DNA of 64,000 bases from Enterococcaceae bacterium (GTDB lineage Bacteria > Bacillota > Bacilli > Lactobacillales > Enterococcaceae), in NCBI GenBank assembly GCA_022649665.1, contig JALCOL010000005.1, forward strand, positions 104,080-168,079, written 5' to 3'. A program made the translations under genes and the position numbers. Of the stretch, positions 1-9,746 are shown one piece after another. Position 1 is the first letter of the stretch, and every line of letters starts with the position of its first letter. A model generated the notes under the pieces. The model searched no databases, had not been told where the DNA came from, and saw nothing but the letters and a program-made list of their open reading frames with translations.

Positions 1-2
1 AG

Positions 3-98
3 AAGAAAACAAAAAAAGAATTGCGCAATATTATTTTTGGCTCGCTTTTAGTGATCGCCGGCGGAATACTGCTGGGCATCTTAAAAGTCGGAGCGTAG
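3..98 (+). CDS. C-terminal end of a membrane-anchored protein (start outside window)
   Basis: A reading frame is already open at base 3 and stops at a TAG at 96-98. The 31 visible residues start with a lysine-rich stretch (KKTKKELRN) followed by about 20 hydrophobic residues ending LKVGA. This is what a C-terminal transmembrane anchor with a positive flank looks like. The stop lies 9 bases before the permease ATG, with the permease ribosome binding site in between, so the two genes are probably co-transcribed. The family cannot be told from this tail. Confidence 0.5.
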   Translation, partial: KKTKKELRNIIFGSLLVIAGGILLGILKVGA

Positions 99-107
99 GG
101 GGTAGCT

Positions 108-1505
108 ATGTCTTATTTTAGAAAGAAAAAAATCGATGAACCAAAAAGCCGCCATATGATGGAGCGGCACTTGACTGCCAAAGACTTGATCGTTCTAGGG
201 CTTGGCGCGATCGTCGGGACTGGGATCTTCGTGATCACCGGCACGGCGGCCGCTAATACAGCTGGTCCAGCGCTCAGCCTGTCGTTTGTTTTGGCGGCAG
301 TTGTAATTATTTTATCAGGGCTTTGTTTTGCCGAGTTTGCGGCGCGGATCCCGGTGATCGGCGGACCATACGCCTATATGTCAGTTGTGTTCGGTGAATT
401 TATCGGCTGGATGACCGGCTGGCTCGTCCTTTGCGAATTTTTCCTCGCGGTCTCTTCAGTCGCGAGCGGCTGGTCAGGCTATGTCCACGGATTTTTGGAC
501 GGCTTGGATCTTCCTTTTCCGCAGGCGCTGAGTGCAGCATATTATCCAGCACAAGGAACTTATGTCGATATCATCGCCGTCCTCGTTCTCTTGCTCGTGA
601 CGTGGCTTGTTTCGCTGGAAGCCAAACAAGCACTCCGGTTGAACGGGATCATGCTGTTCGTCAAGTTCGGTCTGATCGCGATTTTTGTAGTTCTCGGGAT
701 GTTTTACATGAAGACCGATAACTGGCAGCCGTTTCTGCCGAAAGGTTTCGGCGGAGTGCTCCAAGGAGCGGGGCTTGTCTACTTTGCTTTTCTGGGTTTT
801 GATTCGGTCAGCATGGCTGCCGAAGAGGTCATCGAGCCGCAAAAAAATGTCCCGCGCGGAATCATCGGGTCGATCATCATTTCGACGATTTTGTATATTA
901 TCGTGACGCTCGTTTTGACCGGGATGGTGCCCTACACCAGCTTGAATGTCAAAGATCCGGTCGCTTTTGCGATGCGCTTTGTCGGCCACAAAAACATCGG
1001 CGCGTTGATCTCGATCGGCGCGATCATGACGCTTTTAACGGTCTGCATCTCGATGATGTACTCGCTCTCGCGAATGGTCTATGCACTCGCTAAAGACGGC
1101 TTATTGCCGCAAAGCTTGGCGCGTCTTGACCCAAAACGCCACAATCCGAAACGCGCGACATGGATCTTAGGTGTATTGACGATGATCTTCGCCGGGATCT
1201 TCCCGCTGCAAGTTTTAGCGGAGATCACGAACCTTTCGGCGCTGGTGTATCTGTTCATGATGGCAGTCGGGATCTTGAAGATCCGCAAAGATATGGGCAA
1301 ACCGGCGCATGGTGAGTTCCAAGTGCCGCTGGTGCCGATCGTCCCGATTCTTTCGATGCTCATGTGTGTCCTTTTGATGACGCAGCTTTCCAAAGCAACT
1401 TGGATCGTTTTTGTGATCTGGACGATCATCGGCTGGCTGATCTATGTATTTTATGGGCATGCTCATAGTATAATGAATGAAGAAATAAAGGAGGAGATCA
1501 GATGA
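108..1505 (+). CDS. APC-superfamily amino acid permease (YfnA/CAT-like)
   Basis: 465 residues, almost entirely hydrophobic, with about 12 membrane segments. The N-terminal glycine-rich helix ([15 protein letters not shown], residues about 32-46) is the substrate-binding signature of APC transporters. The conserved loop [18 protein letters not shown] (about 230-250) is typical of the cationic amino acid / YfnA branch. It is expected to import amino acids by proton symport across the cytoplasmic membrane; the substrate cannot be read from sequence. The start ATG follows an AGGGGGT ribosome binding site. The last codons overlap the next gene by 4 bases, suggesting translational coupling. Confidence 0.9.
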   Translation: MSYFRKKKIDEPKSRHMMERHLTAKDLIVLGLGAIVGTGIFVITGTAAANTAGPALSLSFVLAAVVIILSGLCFAEFAARIPVIGGPYAYMSVVFGEFIGWMTGWLVLCEFFLAVSSVASGWSGYVHGFLDGLDLPFPQALSAAYYPAQGTYVDIIAVLVLLLVTWLVSLEAKQALRLNGIMLFVKFGLIAIFVVLGMFYMKTDNWQPFLPKGFGGVLQGAGLVYFAFLGFDSVSMAAEEVIEPQKNVPRGIIGSIIISTILYIIVTLVLTGMVPYTSLNVKDPVAFAMRFVGHKNIGALISIGAIMTLLTVCISMMYSLSRMVYALAKDGLLPQSLARLDPKRHNPKRATWILGVLTMIFAGIFPLQVLAEITNLSALVYLFMMAVGILKIRKDMGKPAHGEFQVPLVPIVPILSMLMCVLLMTQLSKATWIVFVIWTIIGWLIYVFYGHAHSIMNEEIKEEIR

Positions 1506-1822
1506 TCATAACAACAACGAACAACGTCGATGGCCAAACAATCAAAGAATACCGCGGCGTGGTATTTGGGGAAGTCGTGACTGGGATCAATATGTTCAAA
1601 GACTTGGGCGCCGGGATCCGCAACGTCTTCGGCGGACGCTCCAAAGGTTATGAAAACGAACTCTTAGAAGCGCGGGCGGAATGTTTGGAAGAAATGGCTT
1701 CGCGTGCTGAAGAAATGGGCTGTGATGCGGTCGTTGCCGTCAAGATGGATTATGAAGTCTTAGGCTCCGATAACGGCATGCTGCTCGTGACCTGCAGCGG
1801 CACGGCCGTAACATTTGCATAA
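1502..1822 (+). CDS. YbjQ/UPF0145 family putative metal-binding protein
   Basis: 106 residues, the usual length for the YbjQ (UPF0145) family. Family hallmarks are visible: the N-terminal [20 protein letters not shown], the central [15 protein letters not shown], and the C-terminal [10 protein letters not shown]. Members form small homo-oligomers and are annotated as possible heavy-metal-binding proteins; a cellular role is not established. The ATG overlaps the end of the permease gene (ATGA) and a GGAGGAGA ribosome binding site lies inside the permease 3' end, so the two are coupled. A repeat with a terminator-like hairpin follows immediately. Confidence 0.85.
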   Translation: MIITTTNNVDGQTIKEYRGVVFGEVVTGINMFKDLGAGIRNVFGGRSKGYENELLEARAECLEEMASRAEEMGCDAVVAVKMDYEVLGSDNGMLLVTCSGTAVTFA

Positions 1823-1837
1823 ATGGAATGGTTAAGA

Positions 1838-1938
1838 GAAACAGAGCCTGTGACATCACTGATGTCGCAGGCTCTGTTTCTGAATAAACGGCATTTCAAA
1901 AGCAGCTTCTCGAAGCTGAGCACTTTTGTCCCAGCCTC
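1838..1938. repeat. Dispersed hairpin repeat, copy 1 (also probable terminator)
   Basis: A GC-rich hairpin (stem GAAACAGAGCCTG..., 1838-1880) is followed by modules that recur elsewhere. Read on the minus strand the order is a GGGACAAAAGTGCTCAGCTTCGAG block, then a GCTGCTTTTGAAATGCCGTTTATT block, then the hairpin. The same blocks are found near 14445, 25884, 54531 and 59660. The copy sits just after the YbjQ-like gene and may terminate that transcript. Confidence 0.75.
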
Positions 1939-1948
1939 TTTTTTTTTC

Positions 1949-2064
1949 AAAAAAAAAGAGCTCTGCAGCTCATGATCTGTTGTTGTTAGATAGAGTAAAC
2001 AAAAAAATTGCTTTTGTATACACCGCAGAGCATCCCGGGAATGAAGTTGGTGGGTTCCCTTATG
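1949..2064 (-). ncRNA. Candidate intergenic small RNA with own promoter and terminator
   Basis: On the minus strand a well-formed promoter at 2071-2099 predicts a start near 2064. The transcript would contain a hairpin GGGAA/TTCCC (2037-2059). Its segment GCTCTGC (2025-2031) could pair with GCAGAGC in the terminal region, and the palindrome GAGCTGCAGAGCTC (1958-1971) is followed by a run of nine T residues, a convincing intrinsic terminator. No reading frame of note fits. Length would be about 115 nt. I compared it mentally with 6S, SRP, RNase P and tmRNA and saw no diagnostic motif, so its class is unknown. Confidence 0.45.
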
Positions 2065-2070
2065 TCTTTA

Positions 2071-2099
2071 ATATTACATAATATAATGAATATTCACAA
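2071..2099 (-). promoter_or_regulatory. Promoter for the candidate small RNA
   Basis: Minus-strand -35 TTGTGA (2094-2099), 17-base spacer, and -10 TAATAT (2071-2076). It lies downstream of luxS and points away from it. Confidence 0.5.
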
Positions 2100-2177
2100 C
2101 CGAAAACCCTTAAATCGGCGAATTAAATTTTAAAGATTATGAAAGCCTTGCCATTCTCGTTAAAAGTGGTCATTTTG

Positions 2178-2645
2178 CTAGGCGAGTTTCCGCACGAACG
2201 GATCAGAACTGATGCCTTCCGCCAAGATCTGTTTTGCATATTCTTGTGCGGTGAAAAGCGAATGATCTTTGTAGTTGCCGCAAGACGCGGCGGTCGTTCC
2301 CTGCACGTCGCTCCATTCGGCTTTTGTGATGCGTTCCAGCGTATTTGCGAGCGCGTCGCGGATCGCACTGGGCGAATGTTCGCCCCAGAGGATCAGATAA
2401 AAACCGGTCCGGCAGCCCATCGGTGAAATATCGATGATCTGATCGATTTCGTCGCGCAGCCACGCCGCTAAAAGATGTTCCAAAGTATGGAGACCCGCCG
2501 TCGGGATCGAATCGACATTCGGCTGGATAAAACGCAGATCGAATTTTTCGATTTTTTCGTTTCCTTGTGTTTCTTCGCCAGCCAGGCGGACATAGGGTGC
2601 TTTGACTTTTGTATGATCAAGTTCGAAACTTGCTACTTTTGCCAT
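2178..2645 (-). CDS. luxS: S-ribosylhomocysteine lyase (autoinducer-2 synthase)
   Basis: 155 residues, the standard LuxS length. LuxS cleaves S-ribosylhomocysteine to homocysteine and DPD, recycling the activated methyl cycle and producing AI-2. The metal-binding HTLEH motif (residues about 53-57) and the [17 protein letters not shown] region carrying the catalytic cysteine and third metal ligand are present, as is [18 protein letters not shown] ribosome binding site precedes the ATG. The gene is alone on the minus strand between the small-RNA locus and asd. Homocysteine from this reaction is the substrate of the metH found at 11.3 kb. Confidence 0.95.
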   Translation of the reverse strand: MAKVASFELDHTKVKAPYVRLAGEETQGNEKIEKFDLRFIQPNVDSIPTAGLHTLEHLLAAWLRDEIDQIIDISPMGCRTGFYLILWGEHSPSAIRDALANTLERITKAEWSDVQGTTAASCGNYKDHSLFTAQEYAKQILAEGISSDPFVRKLA

Positions 2646-2809
2646 GAAGAGTTCCTCTTTTCGTATTTTGTCGCCATAACTATAGCAAAGCTCCGTTCGA
2701 CATGCAACTGCGGGAAATCGCTAAAGATTAGAAATTAATGATAGAATTCTTTTATTTTTTATAATTTGTGTTAAAATGACAGAACAATAATGAGTTAAGG
2801 AGTGGTTGG

Positions 2810-3871
2810 ATGGAAACTGGATATAATGTTGCGGTCGTCGGGGCTACAGGTGCTGTAGGGACACGCATGATCGAAATGCTGGAAGGCAGCACGCTGCCGG
2901 TCAAATCCGTTAAATTTTTATCATCAAAACGTTCTGCTGGAAAAGTTCTCTCATTTAAGGGAGAAAAGGTAACCGTTGAAGAGCTTGTGCCGGATAGTTT
3001 CACCGGCGTTGATCTGGCGCTGTTTTCTGCCGGCGGAAGTGTTTCCGCCAAATTCGCTCCGGAAGCTGTCAAACGCGGAGCAGTCGTTGTCGATAATACA
3101 AGCCATTTCCGAATGGATCCGGAAGTACCTTTGATCGTGCCGGAAGTCAATGAAGATGACCTCAAAAAACATAAAGGGATCATCGCCAATCCGAACTGTT
3201 CGACGATCCAAATGATGGTCGCTTTGGAACCGATCCGCCGCGCATTCGGCTTGGAACGCATCATCGTTTCGACGTATCAAGCGGTCAGCGGTGCGGGCGC
3301 GCGGGCGATCGAAGAGCTGAAAGACGAAAGCCGCGAACTTTTGGACGGCAAAACCGTCGGCGAACTTGATCCGAAGATCTTGCCGGCAGGTGCAGACAAA
3401 AAACATTATCCAATCGCGTTCAATGCCTTGCCGCAGATCGATGTGTTCGATAAGGGCGGCTATACCAAAGAAGAGTGGAAAATGGTCAACGAAACTCACA
3501 AGATCATGCATGACGACGGCTTGAAAGTGACTGCGACCTGTGTCCGCGTGCCTGTCGTGACGAGCCATTCCGAATCAGTCTATATCGAAGTCATCGATCA
3601 AGCAGCAACCGTCAAAGGGATCCAAGAGATCCTGAAAACGGCGCCCGGCGTTGTTTTGGAAGACGATGTTGCTACTCAGCTTTATCCGCAGGCGCTCAAT
3701 GCGACGGGCAAGAAAGAAACGTTCGTCGGCCGGGTCCGTCAAGACATCGATGTCGAAAACGGCTTCCACTTGTGGGTCGTTGCCGATAATCTTTTGAAAG
3801 GTGCGGCATGGAACTCTGTTGAGATCGCTGAGAGTCTCCATAAACTTCATCTATTGCGTGTTCCGGAATAA
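2810..3871 (+). CDS. asd: Aspartate-semialdehyde dehydrogenase
   Basis: 353 residues. Converts aspartyl phosphate to aspartate semialdehyde with NADPH, the branch point to lysine, diaminopimelate, threonine and methionine. The NADP-binding [14 protein letters not shown] is at the N terminus and the catalytic cysteine is in ANPNCSTIQ (about residues 125-133). The [11 protein letters not shown] segment and the C-terminal [18 protein letters not shown] are also family-typical. An AAGGAG ribosome binding site fixes the ATG. dapA follows 49 bases later on the same strand with no strong terminator, making an asd-dapA-rnjB transcription unit likely, as in many Firmicutes. Confidence 0.96.
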   Translation: METGYNVAVVGATGAVGTRMIEMLEGSTLPVKSVKFLSSKRSAGKVLSFKGEKVTVEELVPDSFTGVDLALFSAGGSVSAKFAPEAVKRGAVVVDNTSHFRMDPEVPLIVPEVNEDDLKKHKGIIANPNCSTIQMMVALEPIRRAFGLERIIVSTYQAVSGAGARAIEELKDESRELLDGKTVGELDPKILPAGADKKHYPIAFNALPQIDVFDKGGYTKEEWKMVNETHKIMHDDGLKVTATCVRVPVVTSHSESVYIEVIDQAATVKGIQEILKTAPGVVLEDDVATQLYPQALNATGKKETFVGRVRQDIDVENGFHLWVVADNLLKGAAWNSVEIAESLHKLHLLRVPE

Positions 3872-3920
3872 TCAAGTAAACTAGAAGAGATGAGGATCTC
3901 TTTCGAGGAGAGAATATTTC

Positions 3921-4799
3921 ATGGATTTAAAAGAAGCGAAGATAATCACCGCGATGGTCACGCCTTTTGATGAAAAGGGTGCGATCGCATTCGAACAATT
4001 GCCGAAATTGGTCGAACATCTTTTAGCTCATCATACGCAAGGCTTGATCCTGGCCGGGACGACCGGAGAATCACCGACCTTGACCCATGATGAGGAATTC
4101 GAATTATTTCAAGAAGTCATCAAGCTCGTCGATGGGCGCGTTCCGCTCATCTGCGGCGTCGGAACGAACGACACGCGCGACTCAGTCAACTTTGTCCGCG
4201 AAGTCGCAAAAGTTCCGGGGATCGCTGCCGGTCTGGCAGTCGTTCCGTATTACAATCGTCCCAATCAGGAAGGTCTTTATCAACACTTTAAAACAATCAG
4301 CGAAGCGAGCGATCTGCCGATCATTTTGTACAATGTGCCCGGTCGGACCGCCGACAATTTGACGGTCGAAACGACTCTGCGTCTAGCGGAGCTGCCGAAC
4401 ATCATTGGGATCAAAGAGTGTCAAGGCTTGGATGCATTGACAGAGATCGTCGCCGGCGCACCGGAAGATTTTCTGGTATTCACCGGTGAGGACTCCTTAG
4501 CGTTTCCGGCCTATGCGGTCGGCGCAAATGGTGTCATCTCGGTGGCCAGCCATCTTTTGGGCAATGAGATCCACTCGATGTATGCGGCGCTCGATCGCGG
4601 CGATGTCAAAGAAGCAGCGCGTCTGCAGCGTTTTTTGCTGCCGAGAATAAACGCGCTTTTCAGCGTCTCATCGCCGGCTCCGGTCAAAGCTTTGTTGAAT
4701 CGCCAAGGGATCAATGTCGGGCCGCTGCGCCTGCCGCTGGTACCTTGTTCCGAGGAGGAAGCCGCTGGTATTTTTAAAGTGTTCGATCAGAAAAAATAG
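3921..4799 (+). CDS. dapA: 4-hydroxy-tetrahydrodipicolinate synthase
   Basis: 292 residues, the normal length. Condenses pyruvate with aspartate semialdehyde, committing carbon to lysine and cell-wall diaminopimelate. The TIM-barrel aldolase signature [13 protein letters not shown] is at about 46-58, the catalytic tyrosine sits in [10 protein letters not shown], and the Schiff-base lysine in IIGIKECQG (about 160-168). The gene lies directly downstream of asd, which makes its substrate, and upstream of rnjB. The ATG is preceded by CGAGGAGAGAA. Confidence 0.96.
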   Translation: MDLKEAKIITAMVTPFDEKGAIAFEQLPKLVEHLLAHHTQGLILAGTTGESPTLTHDEEFELFQEVIKLVDGRVPLICGVGTNDTRDSVNFVREVAKVPGIAAGLAVVPYYNRPNQEGLYQHFKTISEASDLPIILYNVPGRTADNLTVETTLRLAELPNIIGIKECQGLDALTEIVAGAPEDFLVFTGEDSLAFPAYAVGANGVISVASHLLGNEIHSMYAALDRGDVKEAARLQRFLLPRINALFSVSSPAPVKALLNRQGINVGPLRLPLVPCSEEEAAGIFKVFDQKK

Positions 4800-4824
4800 A
4801 ATACTTTAAAATGAGGTGGAATCC

Positions 4825-6522
4825 TTGAGCAAGATCAAGATCATTCCGCTTGGCGGCGTCCGTGAAAACGGTAAAAATCTATACGTCGTCAAAGTGGAAA
4901 AAGAGTTTTTTGTACTGGACTGCGGACTGCGCTATCCAGAAGATGAATTATTGGGGATCGATGTCGTGATCCCGGACTTCAGTTATTTGACGGAGCACGC
5001 TGAACAAGTGGCCGGCGTCTTTTTGACGCACGGACATGCGGATGCAATCGGCGCTCTGCCGTACTTTTTGGAAGAGATCAAAGTGCCGGTCTTCGGCTCG
5101 GAATTAACGATCGCTTTAGCGAAGCTGAGCGTCGAAAATTATGCGCCGACGAAAGGCTTCAATGACTTTCACATCGTCGATGAATTTACTGAGATCGACT
5201 TTCCGGATGCAACGGCGACCTTCTTCAAGACGACGCATACGATCCCCGATTCTTTAGGGATCGCTTTGCGCACGAAAGATGGCAATGTCGTTTATACTGG
5301 TGATTTCAAATTCGACCAGACGGCTGAACCAATGTATCAAAGCGATTTTGCGCGGCTTGCGCAAATCGGCAAAGAAGGCGTCTTGGCGCTATTAAGCAAC
5401 TCGTCGAATGCTGAAAATCCGCAATTTGTCGCAAACGAGCGGCAAATCGCCGATGAAGTGTTCGATACGATCAACTTCTGGGACGGCCGGATCATCGTCG
5501 CAAGTGTCGCGAGCAATCTGCAGCGGATCCAGCAAGTGCTGAACGCTGCTCATCGCGCGGGGCGGAAAGTCGTTTTGACCGGCTTTGACTTGGAACGCAT
5601 TTTGCGGACCGCGATGAAGCTGGAAAAAATCATTCTGCCGGCTGACGATATCTTCGTCGCCCCGAAAGATATGGAGAAGTTTGCTCCGGAACAGCTTTTG
5701 ATTTTGGAGACTGGCCGGATGGGCGAGCCGATCAAGTCACTGCAGAAGATGGCAAACGGCCGCCACAAATTAATCAATATCCAAGAGGGCGACTTGGTCT
5801 ACATCACGACGACCCCGACGACCGCGATGGAAACGGCCGTCGCCAAAACCGAAGACATCGTTTTTCGGGCAGGCGGCCAAGTGAAGATGATCTTCCAAAA
5901 CTTGCGCGTGTCAGGTCACGGCAATCCCAATGATTTGCAGCTGATGATGAATCTGATGCAGCCGAAATACTTCTTCCCGGTCCAAGGCGAGTACCGCCTG
6001 ATCGATGCACACGCTAAATTGGCGCGCGAAGTCGGGATCCCGAAAGAAAATATCTTTTTGCCGGCTAAAGGCGATATTTTTGAATATACGCCGCAGCACG
6101 GCATGACGCTCGTCGGCAGTGTCGAAGCGGAAAATGTGATGATCGACGGCTTGGGGGTTGGCGACATCGGCAATATCGTTTTGCGCGACCGCCGCGTCTT
6201 GTCAGAGGAAGGGATCTTCGTTGCGGTTTTGACGATCAATCGGCGTGAGAAAAAAATCGTCTCGAAGCCGCAGATCACCTCGCGCGGATTCATCTATGTC
6301 AGAGACAACAAAGAGCTGCTTGAATCGGCTTCGAAGATCGTCGAAGAAGTGACCGAGAAAAATCTCGGCTACGACGAGTTCGAATGGAGCCGCCTGAAAC
6401 AAGAGATCCGCGATAAATTATCGCGCTACTTGTTCGATCAGACGCGTCGCCGTCCGGTGATCTTGCCGATCATCATGGAGTCGAGCAGCATGAAGAGAAA
6501 AAAGAAAACCGTAAAAAAATAA
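4825..6522 (+). CDS. rnjB: Ribonuclease J2
   Basis: Metallo-beta-lactamase / beta-CASP ribonuclease involved in 5'-end dependent mRNA decay and RNA maturation, normally in a complex with RNase J1. The J2 type is indicated by the opening KIKIIPLGGVRENGKN and by LTHGHADAIGALPYFL, in which the J1 consensus HGHEDHIGG is altered. The C-terminal region ending RRRPVILPIIMESS matches the family. I chose TTG at 4825 because GAGGTGG lies just upstream; an in-frame GTG at 4816 would lie inside that site. About 565 residues. It follows dapA closely. Confidence 0.9.
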   Translation: MSKIKIIPLGGVRENGKNLYVVKVEKEFFVLDCGLRYPEDELLGIDVVIPDFSYLTEHAEQVAGVFLTHGHADAIGALPYFLEEIKVPVFGSELTIALAKLSVENYAPTKGFNDFHIVDEFTEIDFPDATATFFKTTHTIPDSLGIALRTKDGNVVYTGDFKFDQTAEPMYQSDFARLAQIGKEGVLALLSNSSNAENPQFVANERQIADEVFDTINFWDGRIIVASVASNLQRIQQVLNAAHRAGRKVVLTGFDLERILRTAMKLEKIILPADDIFVAPKDMEKFAPEQLLILETGRMGEPIKSLQKMANGRHKLINIQEGDLVYITTTPTTAMETAVAKTEDIVFRAGGQVKMIFQNLRVSGHGNPNDLQLMMNLMQPKYFFPVQGEYRLIDAHAKLAREVGIPKENIFLPAKGDIFEYTPQHGMTLVGSVEAENVMIDGLGVGDIGNIVLRDRRVLSEEGIFVAVLTINRREKKIVSKPQITSRGFIYVRDNKELLESASKIVEEVTEKNLGYDEFEWSRLKQEIRDKLSRYLFDQTRRRPVILPIIMESSSMKRKKKTVKK

Positions 6523-6654
6523 ACATGAAGTTTAGACTTCTGTACTGTTTCGGCAGCGCAGGGGTCTTTTTTCATTGCAACGAAAGATACCTGTACTGAT
6601 TTTATTGTAAAACTGTTATAATAGAGGTAACACAGTTTAAGAAAGGGGATCCAC

Positions 6655-7344
6655 ATGAAATTTACATTTCACGGGCATGCCTGCTTCAGCTTTGCGCTGG
6701 ATGACGGGACGAAATTATTGATCGACCCGTTTATCACGGAGAATCCTTTGAGCGATTTGAAAGTAGCAGATGTCCAAGCTGATTATATCTTGCTGACGCA
6801 CGGACATTCTGATCATTTGGGCGATACGATCGCGATCGCCAAGCGGACCGGCGCCAAAGTGATCGCGATGTTCGAATTGATCGAGTATTTGATGGAACAG
6901 GGCATTACGAATGTCCACGGAATGAATGTCGGCGGCAGCTTCCGTTTTCCGTTCGGGACGGTCAAAATGACGCAAGCACTCCACAGCTCTTCGCTGCAAG
7001 ATGAAGCTGGGAACATCATTTACTTGGGCGCGCCAGTCGGTTTGATGCTGGCGATCGACGGACACGTGATCTATCATGCCGGCGACACTTCGTTTTTCGA
7101 AGATATGGAAACGCTAGGCCGCACATATCCGATCGAGTATGCTTTTTTGCCGATCGGCGACAATTTCACGATGGGTCCGCTCGAAGCCGCGCGGGCTGCT
7201 GAAAAGCTCCAGGCGAAATACATCGTGCCGATCCACTACGATACCTTCCCGGTGATCCGCCAAGATCCGTATGCCTTCGTTGAGCTTTTGCCGGCGAACA
7301 GCGGTCGTGTGCTGAAACCGGGCGAAAGCATCGTGCTCAAATAA
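6655..7344 (+). CDS. UPF0173 metal-dependent hydrolase (YtkL-like)
   Basis: 229 residues, a minimal metallo-beta-lactamase fold protein. It opens with the UPF0173 signature FTFHGHACFSF. The metal-binding LTHGHSDHLGD is at about 47-57, HAGDTSFF at about 140, and PIHYDTFPVI near the C terminus. Substrate and role are unknown. It precedes ytoI- and nrnA-like genes, the same trio order known from Bacillus (ytkL-ytoI-nrnA), with 13-base spacing, so it is probably in one operon with them. Ribosome binding site AAAGGGG. Confidence 0.9.
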   Translation: MKFTFHGHACFSFALDDGTKLLIDPFITENPLSDLKVADVQADYILLTHGHSDHLGDTIAIAKRTGAKVIAMFELIEYLMEQGITNVHGMNVGGSFRFPFGTVKMTQALHSSSLQDEAGNIIYLGAPVGLMLAIDGHVIYHAGDTSFFEDMETLGRTYPIEYAFLPIGDNFTMGPLEAARAAEKLQAKYIVPIHYDTFPVIRQDPYAFVELLPANSGRVLKPGESIVLK

Positions 7345-7357
7345 AGGAGGGGCCGAT

Positions 7358-8683
7358 TTGGCTACCAAACATGATCAAATATTAAAACATATCGAAGGAT
7401 TGACGGTCGGCGACCGCATCTCGGTGCGTTCGATCGCAAAAAACCTTGGAGTCAGCGAAGGGACCGCCTATCGGGCGATCAAAGATGCTGAAAATATGGG
7501 ACTCGTTTCGACGATCCAGCGTGTCGGGACGATCCGGATCGAGCGCAAGCTCAAAAAAAATATCGAACGCTTGACGTTTGACGAAGTGGTGAAGATCGTT
7601 GAAGGGGAAGTGCTGGGCGGTGAAGCGGGACTAGAGAAGTCGCTCCACAAATTCGTGATCGGCGCGATGACTAAAGAAGCGATGATCCGCTATATCACAC
7701 CGGATTCACTGATGATCGTCGGCAACCGCAGCGATGTACAGGCGCTGGCGCTCAAAGAAGGCGCAGCGGTCCTCGTGACCGGCGGATTTGCGATCGAACA
7801 CACGATCACGGCGCTCGCTGATGAATTGGCACTGCCGGTGATCGGGACGACCTACGATACGTTTACTGTCGCGACTTTGATCAACCGCGCCCTGAGTGAT
7901 CAGCTGATCAAAAAAGACATCATGCTCGTTGAAGATATTTATACACCGATCAAAAAAACGAATTATCTTTTGACGACCGATACGATCGCCGACTACCAGC
8001 GGCTGGGCGAAGAGACGGGGCATTCGCGTTTTCCGATCGTCAACCGCAACAAACGGCTCGTCGGGATCGTTGCCGCCAAAGATGTTTTAGGCAAAAATCT
8101 GGAACAGACGATCGATAAGGCGATGACGAAAGAGCCGATCGCCGTGAAGCGAACGATGAGCGTCGCGAGTGTTTCGCATCAAATGATCTGGGACGGCTTT
8201 GAAGTAATGCCGGTCGTCGCCGATGATGAAACGCTGGTCGGGATCGTTTCGCGGCAAGACGTGATGAAAGCGATGCAGGTCCTCCAGCGGCAAACGCAGA
8301 TCGAGGACACGATCCCAGATCAGATAGCAAGCGAGATCACTGATCTGTCCGACCCGGAAGACAAAGAGCATACGCTGAAATACGGCTTTACCGTGACGCC
8401 GCAGACGATCAACAGCGTCGGCACCTTGGCGTTCGGTATATTGAGCGAAGTCGTAAGCTCGGTCGCGCAGCTGACGATGTATGCCTATGAAAAACGCAAT
8501 ATTTTGATCGAACAGATCAATCTGCACTATTTCCATTTGATCCAGATCGACAACAAACTTGAAATCAGGCCGAAAGTGTTGGATATTGGGCGGCGAAATG
8601 CTAAACTGGATATCGAAGTTTATTTGGATCACCGGATCGTTGCGAAAGCGATCGTGATCTGTCAATTGATCGAGAAACCTTAG
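7358..8683 (+). CDS. DRTGG/CBS/hotdog-domain protein (YtoI-like)
   Basis: 441 residues. An N-terminal winged helix (about 1-60, SVRSIAKNLGVSEGTAYRAI) is followed by a DRTGG domain (about 75-180). Two CBS motifs come next (about 195-310, with SRFPIVNRNKRLVGIVAAKDVLG and VMPVVADDETLVGIVSRQDVM), then a C-terminal hotdog thioesterase-like domain (about 320-440). CBS pairs usually sense adenine nucleotides, so this may be a nucleotide-responsive regulator or enzyme. No biochemical role is established for YtoI. It lies between ytkL-like and nrnA-like genes. Confidence 0.88.
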   Translation: MATKHDQILKHIEGLTVGDRISVRSIAKNLGVSEGTAYRAIKDAENMGLVSTIQRVGTIRIERKLKKNIERLTFDEVVKIVEGEVLGGEAGLEKSLHKFVIGAMTKEAMIRYITPDSLMIVGNRSDVQALALKEGAAVLVTGGFAIEHTITALADELALPVIGTTYDTFTVATLINRALSDQLIKKDIMLVEDIYTPIKKTNYLLTTDTIADYQRLGEETGHSRFPIVNRNKRLVGIVAAKDVLGKNLEQTIDKAMTKEPIAVKRTMSVASVSHQMIWDGFEVMPVVADDETLVGIVSRQDVMKAMQVLQRQTQIEDTIPDQIASEITDLSDPEDKEHTLKYGFTVTPQTINSVGTLAFGILSEVVSSVAQLTMYAYEKRNILIEQINLHYFHLIQIDNKLEIRPKVLDIGRRNAKLDIEVYLDHRIVAKAIVICQLIEKP

Positions 8684-8696
8684 TAAGGAGTTTTTC

Positions 8697-9650
8697 ATGA
8701 GCATTCAATCAGAAATTTTGGAAGAAATCAAAGCCCACCCGGTGATCATCATCCACCGCCATAAGCGTCCGGATCCGGATGCGATCGGTTCGCAAGTCGG
8801 CTTGGCGGAAATGCTGCGCGCCAGCTTTCCTGAAAAAGAGATCTATCAAGTCGGCGGGCCGGTCGAAGGTTTGGAATTCATGGCGGCGATGCAGGAGATC
8901 CCGGACGAGAAATATCAAGGAGCACTGGTGATCGCGACGGACACCGCCAATGCGCCGCGGATCAGCGATGACCGCTACCAATTGGGCGAGATGCTGATCA
9001 AGATCGATCATCATCCGGACAATGAACCGTACGGCGACTTGAGCTGGGTCCAAGCCGGCGCCAGCAGTACGAGCGAGCTGATCGCTACATTTCAGCGAAT
9101 GTTCCCAGAGACATTGAAGCTGAACCGGGCGAGCGCCCGTCTTTTGTACGGCGGGATCGTCGGCGATACCGGGCGTTTTCTGTATCCGGCGACGGCACCT
9201 TCCACGCATGAGATCGCGGCTTATTTGATGTATCAAGGGTTTGACGCTGCACAGCTGAACCGCGAGCTCGAACAGATCCCGCTCGGCGTTGCCAAACTTT
9301 ACGGCTATATTTTTGAACATTTGGAAGTCGATGACAATGGCGCGGCGAAAGTGATCTTGCCGTTGACGGTCTTGAAGGCGAACCATGTCGTCGATAGCGA
9401 GATCTCGCCAGTCGTTCCGCTGCCGGGGATCGTTGATTCAGTCGTCAGCTGGGCGATCTTTGTCGAACAGCCGGAAGGGTATTACCGGGTGCGCTTGCGC
9501 TCCAAAGGCCCGCACGTCAATGTGATCGCGCAAAAGTATCACGGCGGCGGCCATGATTTGGCGAGCGGTGCGAATGTGTACAACGAGACCGAGATCAATA
9601 CGCTGTATCAAGAGCTGCAGGAAACCGTTGCGCGCTACAAAGCGAAATAA
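8697..9650 (+). CDS. nrnA: Bifunctional oligoribonuclease / pAp phosphatase (DHH family)
   Basis: 317 residues. DHH-DHHA1 phosphoesterase that degrades nanoRNA and pAp, and in many Firmicutes pApA from c-di-AMP turnover. Motifs visible: HKRPDPDAIGSQVGL (motif I, about 22-36), ATDTANAPR (about 81-89), IDHHPDNEPYGD (about 103-114), GIVGDTGRF (about 155-163), and the DHHA1 signature GGGHDLASGA (about 282-291). TAAGGAG precedes the ATG. Last gene of the ytkL-ytoI-nrnA block; a terminator hairpin follows. Confidence 0.93.
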   Translation: MSIQSEILEEIKAHPVIIIHRHKRPDPDAIGSQVGLAEMLRASFPEKEIYQVGGPVEGLEFMAAMQEIPDEKYQGALVIATDTANAPRISDDRYQLGEMLIKIDHHPDNEPYGDLSWVQAGASSTSELIATFQRMFPETLKLNRASARLLYGGIVGDTGRFLYPATAPSTHEIAAYLMYQGFDAAQLNRELEQIPLGVAKLYGYIFEHLEVDDNGAAKVILPLTVLKANHVVDSEISPVVPLPGIVDSVVSWAIFVEQPEGYYRVRLRSKGPHVNVIAQKYHGGGHDLASGANVYNETEINTLYQELQETVARYKAK

Positions 9651-9659
9651 ACCAGCCAA

Positions 9660-9692
9660 AAGATGGATCTTTCTGCAGATTCATCTTTTTTG
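9660..9692 (+). terminator. Rho-independent terminator after nrnA
   Basis: AAAGATGGATCT and AGATTCATCTTT form an imperfect stem, followed by six T residues. It separates the nrnA operon from metF. Confidence 0.75.
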
Positions 9693-9746
9693 ATTGCATT
9701 TTGAGGAGAATATGCTAATCTTTCTTTAAGTTAAAGGAGGATTTTT

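Noticed and set aside
1949..2130. 6S RNA or T-box in the luxS downstream region
   Set aside because: The long rod-shaped pairing expected for 6S is not possible with the upstream bases, and no T-box AGGGTGGNACCGCG-type motif is present.
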